A DNA stretch of 64,000 bases from Rubrivivax sp. (GTDB lineage Bacteria > Pseudomonadota > Gammaproteobacteria > Burkholderiales > Burkholderiaceae_C): contig JALHPF010000020.1 of assembly GCA_022842595.1 (NCBI GenBank), positions 1-64,000 of the forward strand, read 5' to 3'. Numbering within the stretch: position 1 is the stretch's first letter; the number at the start of each line of letters is the position of its first letter. Of the stretch, positions 46,245-54,525 are shown in pieces. The position numbers were made by a program, and so were the translations under genes. The notes below the pieces were generated by a model. The model saw nothing but the letters and a program-made list of their open reading frames with translations, had not been told where the DNA came from and searched no databases.

Positions 46245-46928
46245 ATGCAAACGGTCTGGATCGTCGTGGCGCTGCTGGGCGCCTACCTGGTGGGCTCGCT
46301 GTCCTTCGCGGTCATCTTCAGCCGCGCAATGGGCCTGGCCGACCCGCGCAGCTACGGCAGCAAGAACCCGGGCGCCACCAATGTGCTGCGCTCAGGCAAC
46401 CGCAAGGCCGCGATACTGACGCTGGCCTTCGACGCGCTGAAGGGCTACGTGCCGGTGATGCTTTGCCTGGTCTACGGCCCGCGGGTGGGGCTGGGTGCCA
46501 CCGTGGCGGCGTTCGTCGGGCTGGCGGCTTTCATCGGCCACCTGTACCCGGTGTTTTTTCGTTTCCAGGGCGGCAAGGGCGTGGCCACGGCGGCGGGCGT
46601 GCTGATGGCGGTGAACCCGCTGCTCGGGCTGGCCACGATGCTCAGCTTCGCGCTGATCGTCGCCTTCAGCCGCTATGTGTCGCTGGCCTCGATCGTCGCA
46701 GCCGTGTTCGCGCCCTTCTACCAGGCACTGATCTGGGGGCCGGGGCTGTCGCTGCTGGCCCTGGCCGCGATGAGCCTGCTGCTCGTCTGGCGCCACGAAG
46801 GCAACATCCGCAAGCTGCTGGCCGGAACCGAAAGCCGCCTGGGCAGCAAGGCGACAACCCCTGACGCTGGCGCCAAGGCCAGCGCCGCAGCCAAAGAAGC
46901 GCGGCAAGCCCGCAAAGGACATTCCTGA
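46245..46928 (+). CDS. plsY: glycerol-3-phosphate 1-O-acyltransferase PlsY
   Basis: This inner-membrane enzyme uses acyl-phosphate to acylate glycerol-3-phosphate, starting phospholipid synthesis. The 227-residue protein has five or so helices and the three PlsY motifs: VGSLSFAVIFSRAMGLADPRS, YGSKNPGATNVLRSGNR and FQGGKGVATAAGV. An extra Ala/Lys-rich C-terminal tail (about 197-227) is longer than in most PlsY. The stop overlaps the ridA start (TGATG). PlsX is not nearby. Confidence 0.95.
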   Translation: MQTVWIVVALLGAYLVGSLSFAVIFSRAMGLADPRSYGSKNPGATNVLRSGNRKAAILTLAFDALKGYVPVMLCLVYGPRVGLGATVAAFVGLAAFIGHLYPVFFRFQGGKGVATAAGVLMAVNPLLGLATMLSFALIVAFSRYVSLASIVAAVFAPFYQALIWGPGLSLLALAAMSLLLVWRHEGNIRKLLAGTESRLGSKATTPDAGAKASAAAKEARQARKGHS

Positions 46929-47272
46929 TGGTTCAGAGATTCGACGTCGGCACGCGCCTGTCCGAAATGGCCGTGCACAACGGCGTGTGCTACCTGGCTG
47001 GCCAGGTGGCGGGCGATGGTTCGCAAGATATCAGTGGCCAGACGAAACAGGTGCTCGCCGCCATCGACGCCCTGCTGGCCCGCGCCGGCACCGACAAGCG
47101 CAAGATCCTGATGTGCCAGATCTACATCAAGGACCTCGCCGACTTCCCGGCGCTGAACAGTGTCTGGGAAGCCTGGGTGCCCGCCGGTCACGCGCCGCCG
47201 CGCGCCACCGTGCAGGCCAACCTGGCCAAGCCTGAATGGCGGGTCGAGATGGTGGTGACGGCGGCACTGTGA
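46928..47272 (+). CDS. RidA family protein
   Basis: This 114-residue YjgF/YER057c/UK114 protein would hydrolyse reactive enamine/imine intermediates made by PLP enzymes, or act in a related deamination. The pattern CYLAGQVAGDGSQDISGQTKQVLAAID, then YIKDLADFPALNSVWEAW and PPRATVQANLAKPEWRVEM, matches the family. The Arg in PPRAT, needed for deaminase activity in RidA proper, is present. The protein ends with EMVVTAAL. It is translationally coupled to plsY upstream and overlaps the next gene by GTGA. Confidence 0.9.
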   Translation: MVQRFDVGTRLSEMAVHNGVCYLAGQVAGDGSQDISGQTKQVLAAIDALLARAGTDKRKILMCQIYIKDLADFPALNSVWEAWVPAGHAPPRATVQANLAKPEWRVEMVVTAAL

Positions 47273-47673
47273 CGGCTGAAGCCGAACCGCCGCGCGCCCC
47301 GGTCTCGCGCCGGTCGCTGCTGGGGCTGGGCGTCTTGCTCTTTGCCGTCAGCACGGCGCAGACCTGGTGGGCCGGCCGCTACGACGATCGCCTGGGCGAC
47401 AGCGTCGCCGCCCTGGCGGCGCCAGGTGACATCCGCATGCTGTCGTCGGAAACCTGCGCCATCTGCCAGCTGGCGCGGCAGTGGCTGGTGGAGCATCAGG
47501 TGCCGTTCCAGGAATGCCTGATCGAGCGTGACGCGGCCTGCCGCGCCGAACACGCGGCCACGGGGGCTGCGGGCACGCCCGTCTTCCTGGTGCGCGGCCG
47601 GCCGCAGCTGGGTTTCAGTGCCGAGGCGCTGAAGCAGGCGCTGGAGCGCCCGCCGAGCTCAAAGGACCTCTGA
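47269..47673 (+). CDS. membrane-anchored glutaredoxin/thioredoxin-fold protein
   Basis: This 134-residue protein has a short basic N-terminus, one helix (SLLGLGVLLFAVSTAQTWWAG, about 16-36) and a periplasmic glutaredoxin-like domain with CAIC in LSSETCAICQLARQWLVEHQ, then TGAAGTPVFLVRGRPQLGF with the cis-Pro (TPV). It likely exchanges thiols or disulfides at the outer face of the membrane. Two further Cys residues are in the first half (ECLIERDAAC). The start is GTG overlapping the ridA stop. The 3' end overlaps the convergent phoH gene by 15 bp. Confidence 0.82.
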   Translation: MTAEAEPPRAPVSRRSLLGLGVLLFAVSTAQTWWAGRYDDRLGDSVAALAAPGDIRMLSSETCAICQLARQWLVEHQVPFQECLIERDAACRAEHAATGAAGTPVFLVRGRPQLGFSAEALKQALERPPSSKDL

Positions 47674-49341
47674 GGCGAAGTCCGCCAGGCGCGAACGTTC
47701 GCCGCGCGCCAGGGTGATGTGGCCGCCATGCGGCCAGCCCTTGAAGCGGTCGACGGCAAAGGTCAGGCCGCTGCTGCCTTCGGTGAGGTAGGGCGTGTCG
47801 ATCTGCGCCAGGTTGCCCAGGCAGATGATCTTCGTGCCCGGGCCGGCGCGCGTGATCAAGGTCTTCATCTGCTTGGGCGTGAGGTTCTGGGCCTCGTCGA
47901 TGATGACGAACTTGTTCAGGAAGGTGCGACCGCGCATGAAGTTCAGGCTCTTGATCTTGATCTTGCTGCGCACGAGGTCGTTCGTGGCGGCACGGCCCCA
48001 TTCGCCGGCGCTGGCGTCGGTGCGGGCCAGCACTTCCAGGTTGTCGTCGAGCGCGCCCATCCACGGGCCCATCTTTTCTTCCTCGTTGCCGGGCAGGAAG
48101 CCGATGTCGTCGCCCACCGGCACGGTGACGCGGGTGACGATGATCTCGGTGTAGCGGCGGTCGTCCAGCACCTGGCTCAGGCCCGCGGCCAGCGTCATCA
48201 GCGTCTTGCCGGTACCTGCCGTGCCGGTCAGGGTGATGAAGTCGCAGTCCGGGTCCATCAGCAGGTTCAGCGCGAAGTTCTGTTCGCGGTTGCGCGCCGT
48301 CACGCCCCAGACCGAGTTCTTGGCGTGGGTGTACTCACGCAGCGTCTTCAGCACCGCGGTCTTGCCGGTGATTTCCGTGACGCGGGCATAGAGGGGAATC
48401 GCGCCCGGGGTCTCGAGGTAGACGAACTGGTTGATCAGCAGGCTGGGCACCAGCGGTCCGCTGATGCGGTAGTAGGTGAAGCCACCCTGCTGCCAGCTCT
48501 CCATCGTCTTGCCATGGCGTTCCCAGAAGTCGGCGGGAAGGGCCAGCACGCCGGTGTAGAGCAGGTCGCCGTCTTCCAGCGTCTTGTCGTTGAAATAGTC
48601 CTCGGCCGGCAGGCCCAGGGCACGCGCCTTGACGCGCATGTTGATGTCCTTGGACACCAGCACCACTTCGCGGTCCTTCTGCTGGTCGCGCAGGGCCTGC
48701 ACCACACCCAGGATCTGGTTGTCGGCCTTGCCCTGGGGCAGCCCGGCGGGCAGCTTGATGTCCAGCAGCATGGTCTGGAAGAACAGCTTGCCGCCGGCTT
48801 CGCGGTGGCCGGTCTTGGCCAGCGGGATGCCGGTGGCGGTGTCGAGCACGCCGTCCTTTTCGACCAGGGCTGCCAGCGCATCGAGCTCGCGGCTGACCTG
48901 GCGCACGCTGCGTGCGACCTCGCTCATGCCCTTCTTGTGGCCGTCCAGTTCTTCGAGCGTGATCATCGGCAGGAAGACGTCGTGTTCCTCGAAGCGGAAC
49001 AGGCTCATCGGGTCGTGCATCAGCACGTTGGTGTCCAGCACGAACAGCTTGGCCGGGCCGGTGCCGCGCGGCGTGCGGGCGCGGCGCTGCGGCGCAGCGG
49101 CCGGCGTGGCGGCGGCGCGTGGTGCGGCCAGGGCTGGTGCAGGTGCTGGAGCCGCAGGCACCCTGGCCTGGGCCACGACCGGCGGGTGCGTGTCCAGCAG
49201 GTCCAGCGTGGTCTGCGCCGGGGCATCTGCGGCAGCGCGGCCCTTTTTCGCTCGCTTTTCAGGCTTGGGCGCGGGCTGCGCTTCGAAATCGGTGCCGCGA
49301 AGCATGTCGGCCGGGCGGGTGGGGGGCTTGGGCAGGGGCAT
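47659..49341 (-). CDS. PhoH-type ATPase with N-terminal PIN domain (YlaK-like)
   Basis: This 560-residue cytosolic protein fuses a PIN RNase domain (about 95-240, LFVLDTNVLMHDPMSLFRFE, then LEELDGHKKG and VVLVSKDINMRVKARALG, with the usual Asp residues) to a PhoH ATPase domain (Walker A LTGTAGTGKTLMTLAAG, VIIDEAQNLTPKQMKTLITR). Such PIN-PhoH proteins are proposed RNA helicase/nucleases. The first 80 residues are Pro/Ala-rich and variable. The ATG at 49341 is chosen; the longer frame to 49368 crosses the bcp terminator. Function in this organism is not established. Confidence 0.9.
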   Translation of the reverse strand: MPLPKPPTRPADMLRGTDFEAQPAPKPEKRAKKGRAAADAPAQTTLDLLDTHPPVVAQARVPAAPAPAPALAAPRAAATPAAAPQRRARTPRGTGPAKLFVLDTNVLMHDPMSLFRFEEHDVFLPMITLEELDGHKKGMSEVARSVRQVSRELDALAALVEKDGVLDTATGIPLAKTGHREAGGKLFFQTMLLDIKLPAGLPQGKADNQILGVVQALRDQQKDREVVLVSKDINMRVKARALGLPAEDYFNDKTLEDGDLLYTGVLALPADFWERHGKTMESWQQGGFTYYRISGPLVPSLLINQFVYLETPGAIPLYARVTEITGKTAVLKTLREYTHAKNSVWGVTARNREQNFALNLLMDPDCDFITLTGTAGTGKTLMTLAAGLSQVLDDRRYTEIIVTRVTVPVGDDIGFLPGNEEEKMGPWMGALDDNLEVLARTDASAGEWGRAATNDLVRSKIKIKSLNFMRGRTFLNKFVIIDEAQNLTPKQMKTLITRAGPGTKIICLGNLAQIDTPYLTEGSSGLTFAVDRFKGWPHGGHITLARGERSRLADFASEVL

Positions 49342-49355
49342 GGTGGCGCTCAGAC

Positions 49356-49388
49356 AGAAAAGCCGCACGGGCCAGGCCGGTGCGGCTT
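49356..49388 (-). terminator. intrinsic terminator after bcp
   Basis: On the minus strand, AGCCGCACCGG pairs with CCGTGCGGCT across a short loop (49361-49387, one bulge), and TTTTCTGTCTG follows. It lies 56 bp downstream of the bcp stop and just before the phoH start, so it should separate the two transcripts. Confidence 0.7.
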
Positions 49389-49444
49389 CGGATTCAGGGG
49401 GACGAGACTGACGAGTGGGACAAGGCGGCGGGCAGGTTGCCGGC

Positions 49445-49921
49445 TCAGGCGGCCTTTTTCAGGCCCTTGACGGCCTTCAGCACTTCGTCGACATGGCCGG
49501 CGACCTTGATGCCACGCCATTCGGCACGCATCACGCCCTGGGCGTCGATGAGGAAGGTGCTGCGTTCGATGCCCTTGACCTTCTTGCCGTACATGATCTT
49601 GTTCTTGACGACACCGAACATGTGGCAGAGCTTTTCCTCGGTGTCGGCGATCAGCTCGAAGGGCAGCTCGAGGGCCTGCTTGAACTTCTCGTGGCTCGTC
49701 ATGTTGTCGCGTGACACGCCGAAGACCACGGCGCCGGCCTTGAGGAAGTCCTTGTGCTGGTCGCGGAACTGCATGGCTTCCGTCGTGCAACCGGGGGTGT
49801 TGTCCTTGGGGTAGAAGTACAAGACCACGGCATGGCCCAGGTGCGACTGGGGCGTGAACTTCACGCCGCCGGTGGCGAGGGCTTCGAATTCCGGGAGGGA
49901 TTTGTTGACTACAGGCGTCAT
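49445..49921 (-). CDS. bcp: thiol peroxidase, Bcp/PrxQ type
   Basis: This 158-residue peroxiredoxin detoxifies peroxides with thioredoxin as reductant. The peroxidatic Cys45 is in FYPKDNTPGCTTEAMQFRD. The second Cys at position 50 of classical Bcp is Met here, and another Cys lies near 100 (KLCHMFG), so the resolving thiol may be that one or an external one. The start is ATG (MTPVVNKSLPEFEA). A perfect TATAAT -10 lies about 75 bp upstream. It sits between the Mth938-like gene and phoH on the same strand. Confidence 0.92.
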   Translation of the reverse strand: MTPVVNKSLPEFEALATGGVKFTPQSHLGHAVVLYFYPKDNTPGCTTEAMQFRDQHKDFLKAGAVVFGVSRDNMTSHEKFKQALELPFELIADTEEKLCHMFGVVKNKIMYGKKVKGIERSTFLIDAQGVMRAEWRGIKVAGHVDEVLKAVKGLKKAA

Positions 49922-49995
49922 GGATGGGTCTCGGAAAGCGCAGTTAGCCTGCCTTGGTTGCAGCTTTTTCGCCGCTTTTCGCGGCGCAATCCGAG

Positions 49996-50001
49996 ATTAT
50001 A
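49996..50001 (-). promoter_or_regulatory. -10 element TATAAT upstream of bcp
   Basis: The minus strand reads CTTTATAATCTCGG, a perfect -10 hexamer about 75 bp before the bcp start and outside the upstream gene. No clear -35 was found at 16-18 bp spacing, so this is a tentative promoter. Confidence 0.4.
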
Positions 50002-50045
50002 AAGTCTTCGCGTCGACTTGCCGGTCTGGACTTGCCTGGTCTGGC

Positions 50046-50426
50046 CTAGGCATCGATCAACAGGGCAGCCACGACCGAGCGGCCTTCGCTGACGAGGACG
50101 TTGTAGGTGCGGCATGCGGCAGCGGTGTCCATGGTCTCGACGCCAACCCCCGCGTTGATCAGGCCGGCCTGCAGCCGCGGATGGGCAAAACGCATGCGTG
50201 CGCCACTGCCGAAGATCACCAGTTCGGGCTTCAAGGCCAGCAGCTGTTCGAAGTGCGCGGCCTCCAGCGCTTCGAAGCTAGTCGCTTCCCAGGGCAGCAC
50301 CTCGCCCGTCCAGGGCACGACGAGATGGCGGGCATACGCCTGCGTTCCCACGAACACCCGGCCGGGTTCGTGGCGTGTGATGGTGTTGACGCCGGCGGCG
50401 CTGGCGGTGTCAGGCTGGAACTTCAT
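50046..50426 (-). CDS. Mth938-like domain (DUF498) protein
   Basis: This 126-residue soluble protein is of the Mth938/NDUFAF3 family: NTITRHEPGRVFVGTQAYARHLVVPW, PELVIFGSGARMRFAHPRL and VGVETMDTAAACRTYNVLVSEGR. Relatives are implicated in complex I assembly in eukaryotes; the bacterial role is unknown. The start is ATG (MKFQPDTASAAG). It is divergent from the alaA gene, with 66 bp between starts, and is followed by bcp after a 124-bp gap. Confidence 0.87.
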   Translation of the reverse strand: MKFQPDTASAAGVNTITRHEPGRVFVGTQAYARHLVVPWTGEVLPWEATSFEALEAAHFEQLLALKPELVIFGSGARMRFAHPRLQAGLINAGVGVETMDTAAACRTYNVLVSEGRSVVAALLIDA

Positions 50427-50492
50427 GGGGCTGGAATGTCATGCGTGGATAATTCTAGGTTCCTCCGCGTTCTGCCACAGGAAGGCACCCAC

Positions 50493-51719
50493 GTGAACCC
50501 GATTGCCAAATCCGCCAAGCTCGCCAGCGTGGCCTACGACATCCGCGGCCCGGTGCTCGACAAGGCCCGGCAGATGGAAGAAGAGGGCCACAAGATCATC
50601 AAGCTGAACATCGGCAACGTCGCCGCCTTCGGCCTGATGCCGCCCGACGAGATCGTGCAGGACATGATCCGCAACCTTCCCGACGCTGCCGGCTACACCG
50701 ACAGCAAGGGCCTGTTTGCACCGCGCAAGGCCGTTGTCCACTACACCCAGCAGCAAGGCGTGCAGGGGGTGACGGTGGACGACGTCTACCTGGGCAACGG
50801 TGCTTCCGAGCTCATCCAGATGAGCATGCAGGCGCTGCTGAACGACGGCGACGAACTGCTCATTCCGACACCCGACTTCCCGCTGTACACCGCAGTGGTG
50901 GGCCTGAGCGGCGGCGTGCCCGTGCACTACGTCTGCGACGAGCAGGCCGGCTGGCTGCCCGACATCGAGGACATCCGCCGCAAGATCACGCCACGCACGC
51001 GCGGCATCATCGTCTGCAACCCCAACAACCCCACCGGTGCGCTCTACCCCGACGCGCTGCTGCTGCAGATCATCGAGCTTGCGCGCCAGCATCAGCTGGT
51101 GGTGTTCTCCGACGAGATCTACGACAAGACGCTGTACGACGGTAACACCCACACCAGCATGGCGAGTCTTGCCGACGACGTGCTGTTCGTCACCTTCAAC
51201 GGCTTGAGCAAGAACTACCGCGCCTGCGGCTACCGCGCTGGCTGGATGATCGTCTCGGGCGAAAAGCGCCATGCCCGCGACTACATCGAAGGCCTGAACA
51301 TGCTGGCCAGCCTGCGCCTGTGCAGCAACACGCCCGGGCAGCTGGCCATCCAGACGGCGCTGGGCGGCTACCAGAGCATCAAGGACCTGGTCGCACCCAG
51401 CGGCCGCCTTTGCCGCCAGCGTGACCTGGCCTACGAGCTGCTGACGCAGATTCCGGGCGTCAGCGTCGTCAAGCCCAAGGCGGCCCTGTACATGTTCCCG
51501 CGGCTCGATCCCAAGATCTACCCGATCACCAACGACCAGCAGTTCGCCTACGAGCTGCTGGCCGACCAGAAGGTGCTGATCGTGCAGGGCACCGGCTTCA
51601 ACTGGATCGCGCACGACCACTTCCGCGTCGTCTTCCTTCCCAACGTCGACGACCTGCGCGAAGCCATCGGCCGCATCGAACGTTTTCTCTCGAACTACCG
51701 CAAGCGACATTCAGCATGA
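50493..51719 (+). CDS. alaA: PLP-dependent aminotransferase (glutamate-pyruvate type)
   Basis: This 408-residue class I/II aminotransferase probably interconverts pyruvate/alanine and 2-oxoglutarate/glutamate. It has AAGYTDSKGLFAPRKAVVHY, GNGASELIQMSMQALLNDGD, CNPNNPTGALYPD and the PLP Lys240 in FNGLSKNYRACGYRAGWM, which is the AlaA-type sequence. The start is GTG, preceded by AGGAAGG. The gene overlaps hom (ATGA) and begins the long run to the flavin reductase. Supplying alanine beside the threonine genes makes sense as an amino-acid cluster. Confidence 0.93.
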   Translation: MNPIAKSAKLASVAYDIRGPVLDKARQMEEEGHKIIKLNIGNVAAFGLMPPDEIVQDMIRNLPDAAGYTDSKGLFAPRKAVVHYTQQQGVQGVTVDDVYLGNGASELIQMSMQALLNDGDELLIPTPDFPLYTAVVGLSGGVPVHYVCDEQAGWLPDIEDIRRKITPRTRGIIVCNPNNPTGALYPDALLLQIIELARQHQLVVFSDEIYDKTLYDGNTHTSMASLADDVLFVTFNGLSKNYRACGYRAGWMIVSGEKRHARDYIEGLNMLASLRLCSNTPGQLAIQTALGGYQSIKDLVAPSGRLCRQRDLAYELLTQIPGVSVVKPKAALYMFPRLDPKIYPITNDQQFAYELLADQKVLIVQGTGFNWIAHDHFRVVFLPNVDDLREAIGRIERFLSNYRKRHSA

Positions 51720-53083
51720 CAAAGCAAAGCTTTGCAGTGGAGACTCATGTCGCGCAGCGACGTGACGTCGAAGCTGTACCCATCCAGGTCGGCCTGCTCG
51801 GCATCGGCACCGTCGGCAGCGGCACGTACAACGTGCTGTTGCGCAACCAGGCAGAGATCCAGCGCCGCGCCGGCCGCGGCATCGCCATCACCATGGTGGC
51901 CGACCTCGACACCGAGCGTGCGCGCGCCATCGTCGGCCCGGCCGTGCAGGTGGTGAACGACGCCCGTGCGGTGATTGCCAACCCCGACATCGCCATCGTC
52001 GTCGAGCTCATCGGCGGCACCAGCATTGCCAAGGCGCTGGTGCTGGAGGCCATTGCCGCGGGCAAGCACGTGGTGACGGCCAACAAGGCACTGCTGGCGG
52101 TGCATGGCACCGAGATCTTCGCCGCCGCACGCGCCCAGGGCGTCGTGGTGGCCTTCGAGGCTGCGGTGGCCGGTGGCATCCCCATCATCAAGGCGCTGCG
52201 TGAAGGCCTCACGGCCAACCGCATCGACTGGGTGGCCGGCATCATCAATGGCACCACCAACTTCATCCTGAGCGAGATGCGCAGCAAGGGCCTGGACTTC
52301 GGCACCGTGCTGAAGCAGGCGCAGGCGCTGGGCTACGCCGAGGCCGACCCCACTTTCGACATCGAAGGCGTGGACGCCGCGCACAAGGCCACGATCATGA
52401 GCGCCATCGCCTTCGGCGTGCCGGTGCAGTTCGACAAGGCCTATGTCGAAGGCATCACCGCGCTGCAGGCGGCAGACATCCGCTATGCCGAACAGCTGGG
52501 CTACCGGATCAAGCTGCTGGGCATCACGCGCCGCCGGGAGCGCGGCATCGAATTGCGGGTGCATCCGACCCTGATCCCGTCGACGCGCCTGATCGCCAAT
52601 GTCGAAGGCGCGATGAACGCCGTCGTCGTCCAGGGCGACGCCGTCGGCAGCACGCTGTACTACGGCAAGGGCGCCGGCAGCGAGCCCACCGCCAGCGCCG
52701 TGATCGCCGACCTGGTGGACATCACCCGGCTGCACACCGCCGACCCCGACCACCGCGTGCCGCACCTGGCCTTCCAGCCCGGTTCGCTGCAGGACACGCC
52801 CATCCTGTCCATCGACGAGGTCGTCACCGCGTTCTATCTGCGCCTGGTGGTGGCCGACAAGGCCGGTGTGCTGGCACGCATCACCGGCATCCTGGCTGAC
52901 AACGACATCAGCATCGACGCCGTGCTGCAGCGCGAAAGTGCCGAGGGCGAGAACCAGACCGACCTGATCATCCTGACCCATGACACCGTCGAAGGCCGCA
53001 TGAAGGCGGCGCTGGCGCAGATGCAGGCTCTGCCCACGGTCTTGGCGCCGATCGTGCGCATCCGCAAGGAAGAACTGAAATGA
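51716..53083 (+). CDS. hom: homoserine dehydrogenase
   Basis: This enzyme reduces aspartate semialdehyde to homoserine for threonine, methionine and isoleucine synthesis. The 455-residue protein has an NAD(P) fold (PIQVGLLGIGTVGSGTYNVL), the family motif AVAGGIPIIKALREGLTANR, GIINGTTNFILSEM and a C-terminal ACT domain (LRLVVADKAGVLARITGILA), implying threonine feedback. The ATG at 51716 overlaps the alaA stop; it adds about 20 residues compared with most homologues, and translation may start farther in. The thrC gene follows after 7 bp. Confidence 0.95.
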   Translation: MTKQSFAVETHVAQRRDVEAVPIQVGLLGIGTVGSGTYNVLLRNQAEIQRRAGRGIAITMVADLDTERARAIVGPAVQVVNDARAVIANPDIAIVVELIGGTSIAKALVLEAIAAGKHVVTANKALLAVHGTEIFAAARAQGVVVAFEAAVAGGIPIIKALREGLTANRIDWVAGIINGTTNFILSEMRSKGLDFGTVLKQAQALGYAEADPTFDIEGVDAAHKATIMSAIAFGVPVQFDKAYVEGITALQAADIRYAEQLGYRIKLLGITRRRERGIELRVHPTLIPSTRLIANVEGAMNAVVVQGDAVGSTLYYGKGAGSEPTASAVIADLVDITRLHTADPDHRVPHLAFQPGSLQDTPILSIDEVVTAFYLRLVVADKAGVLARITGILADNDISIDAVLQRESAEGENQTDLIILTHDTVEGRMKAALAQMQALPTVLAPIVRIRKEELK

Positions 53084-53090
53084 GGCTGGC

Positions 53091-54512
53091 GTGAAGTACC
53101 TCAGCACCCGAGGCGACGCCACCCCGCGCGGCTTCTGCGACATCCTGCTCGAAGGCCTGGCGCCGGATGGCGGGCTGTACCTGCCCACGCATTACCCGCA
53201 GGTGGACGCCGCCACACTGCAGCGCTGGCGCAGCCTGGCGTATGCCGACCTGGCCTTCGAGATCCTGTCGCTCTACATCGACGACATTCCGGCCGCCGAC
53301 CTGCAGCGCCTGTGTCGCGCCACCTACACGGCCGAGGTCTTCGGCACCGAGGCCATCACGCCGCTGAAGCCGCTGGAAGCCGGCGTCTACCTGCAAGCCC
53401 TGTCCAACGGCCCGACGCTGGCCTTCAAGGACATGGCGATGCAGCTGCTCGGCCAGCTGTTCGAATACGAACTGGCGCGTCGCGGCGAAAACCTGAACAT
53501 CCTGGGTGCCACCAGCGGCGACACCGGCAGCGCGGCCGAATACGCCATGCGCGGCAAGCGCGGCATCCGCGTCTTCATGCTCAGCCCGCATGGCCGCATG
53601 AGCCCCTTCCAGCAGGCCCAGATGTTCAGCCTGCAGGACGCCAACATCCACAACATCGCCGTCGACGGCGTGTTCGACGATTGCCAGGACATCGTCAAGG
53701 CCGTCAGCAACGATCTGGGTTTCAAACGTTCTCAGCGCATCGGCACCGTGAACTCGATCAACTGGGCGCGCATGCTGGCCCAGGTGGTGTACTACTTCGC
53801 CGGGTACTTCCAGGCCACCAGCAGCAACGACCAGCAGGTGTCCTTCGCCGTGCCCAGCGGCAATTTCGGCAACATCTGCGCCGGCCACGTGGCGCGCCAG
53901 ATGGGTCTGCCGATCGCGCAGCTGGTGTTGGCCACGAACGAGAACAACGTGCTCGACGAGTTTTTCCGCACCGGCGCCTACCGTCCGCGCGGCACGGCCG
54001 AGACACTGGAGACGTCGAGCCCGTCGATGGACATCAGCAAGGCCAGCAACTTCGAACGCTTCGTGTTCGACCTGCTGGGCCACGACGCCAAGGCGGCCGA
54101 CCGCACGCGCCACCTGTTCGGCCCGGCCCTGGCCAGCGAGGGCGGCTTCCGCATCACCGATGTCGAATTTGCGCGCATTGCCAGCTTCGGCTTCGTCAGC
54201 GGCACCAGCACGCATGCCGACCGGCTGGCCACGATCCGCAGCACCTGGGAACAGCAGGGCGTGATGATCGATACCCACACCGCCGACGGGTTGAAGGTGG
54301 CGCGCCAACACTTGCGGGCGGGCGTGCCGATGCTGGTGCTCGAAACCGCACTGCCGCCCAAGTTTGCCGACGCCATCGAGGAAGCCATCGGCCAGCGCCC
54401 GCCGCCCCCGGCTGCACTGGCCGGGCTGGAGAGCCTGCCCCGCCGTTTCACCGTGATGCCGCCAAGCGTGGCGCAGATCAAGCAATACATCGAATCCCAT
54501 ACCGCTGCCTGA
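53091..54512 (+). CDS. thrC: threonine synthase
   Basis: This PLP enzyme converts O-phosphohomoserine to threonine. The 473-residue protein has the gammaproteobacterial/betaproteobacterial ThrC layout: MKYLSTRGDATPRGFCDILL, the PLP Lys113 in PTLAFKDMAMQLLGQLFEYE, LGATSGDTGSAAEYAMRGKR, and AVPSGNFGNICAGHVARQMG as phosphate-binding loop. The start is GTG at 53091, 7 bp after hom, so the two are co-translated. moeA starts 13 bp later. No thrB was seen in the window. Confidence 0.96.
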   Translation: MKYLSTRGDATPRGFCDILLEGLAPDGGLYLPTHYPQVDAATLQRWRSLAYADLAFEILSLYIDDIPAADLQRLCRATYTAEVFGTEAITPLKPLEAGVYLQALSNGPTLAFKDMAMQLLGQLFEYELARRGENLNILGATSGDTGSAAEYAMRGKRGIRVFMLSPHGRMSPFQQAQMFSLQDANIHNIAVDGVFDDCQDIVKAVSNDLGFKRSQRIGTVNSINWARMLAQVVYYFAGYFQATSSNDQQVSFAVPSGNFGNICAGHVARQMGLPIAQLVLATNENNVLDEFFRTGAYRPRGTAETLETSSPSMDISKASNFERFVFDLLGHDAKAADRTRHLFGPALASEGGFRITDVEFARIASFGFVSGTSTHADRLATIRSTWEQQGVMIDTHTADGLKVARQHLRAGVPMLVLETALPPKFADAIEEAIGQRPPPPAALAGLESLPRRFTVMPPSVAQIKQYIESHTAA

Positions 54513-54525
54513 GACGGACACGAGC

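Noticed and set aside
49970-49986. CGCCGC-TTTTC-GCGGCG hairpin upstream of bcp as a terminator
   Set aside because: The stem is short and the T-run lies on the wrong side for either direction of transcription.
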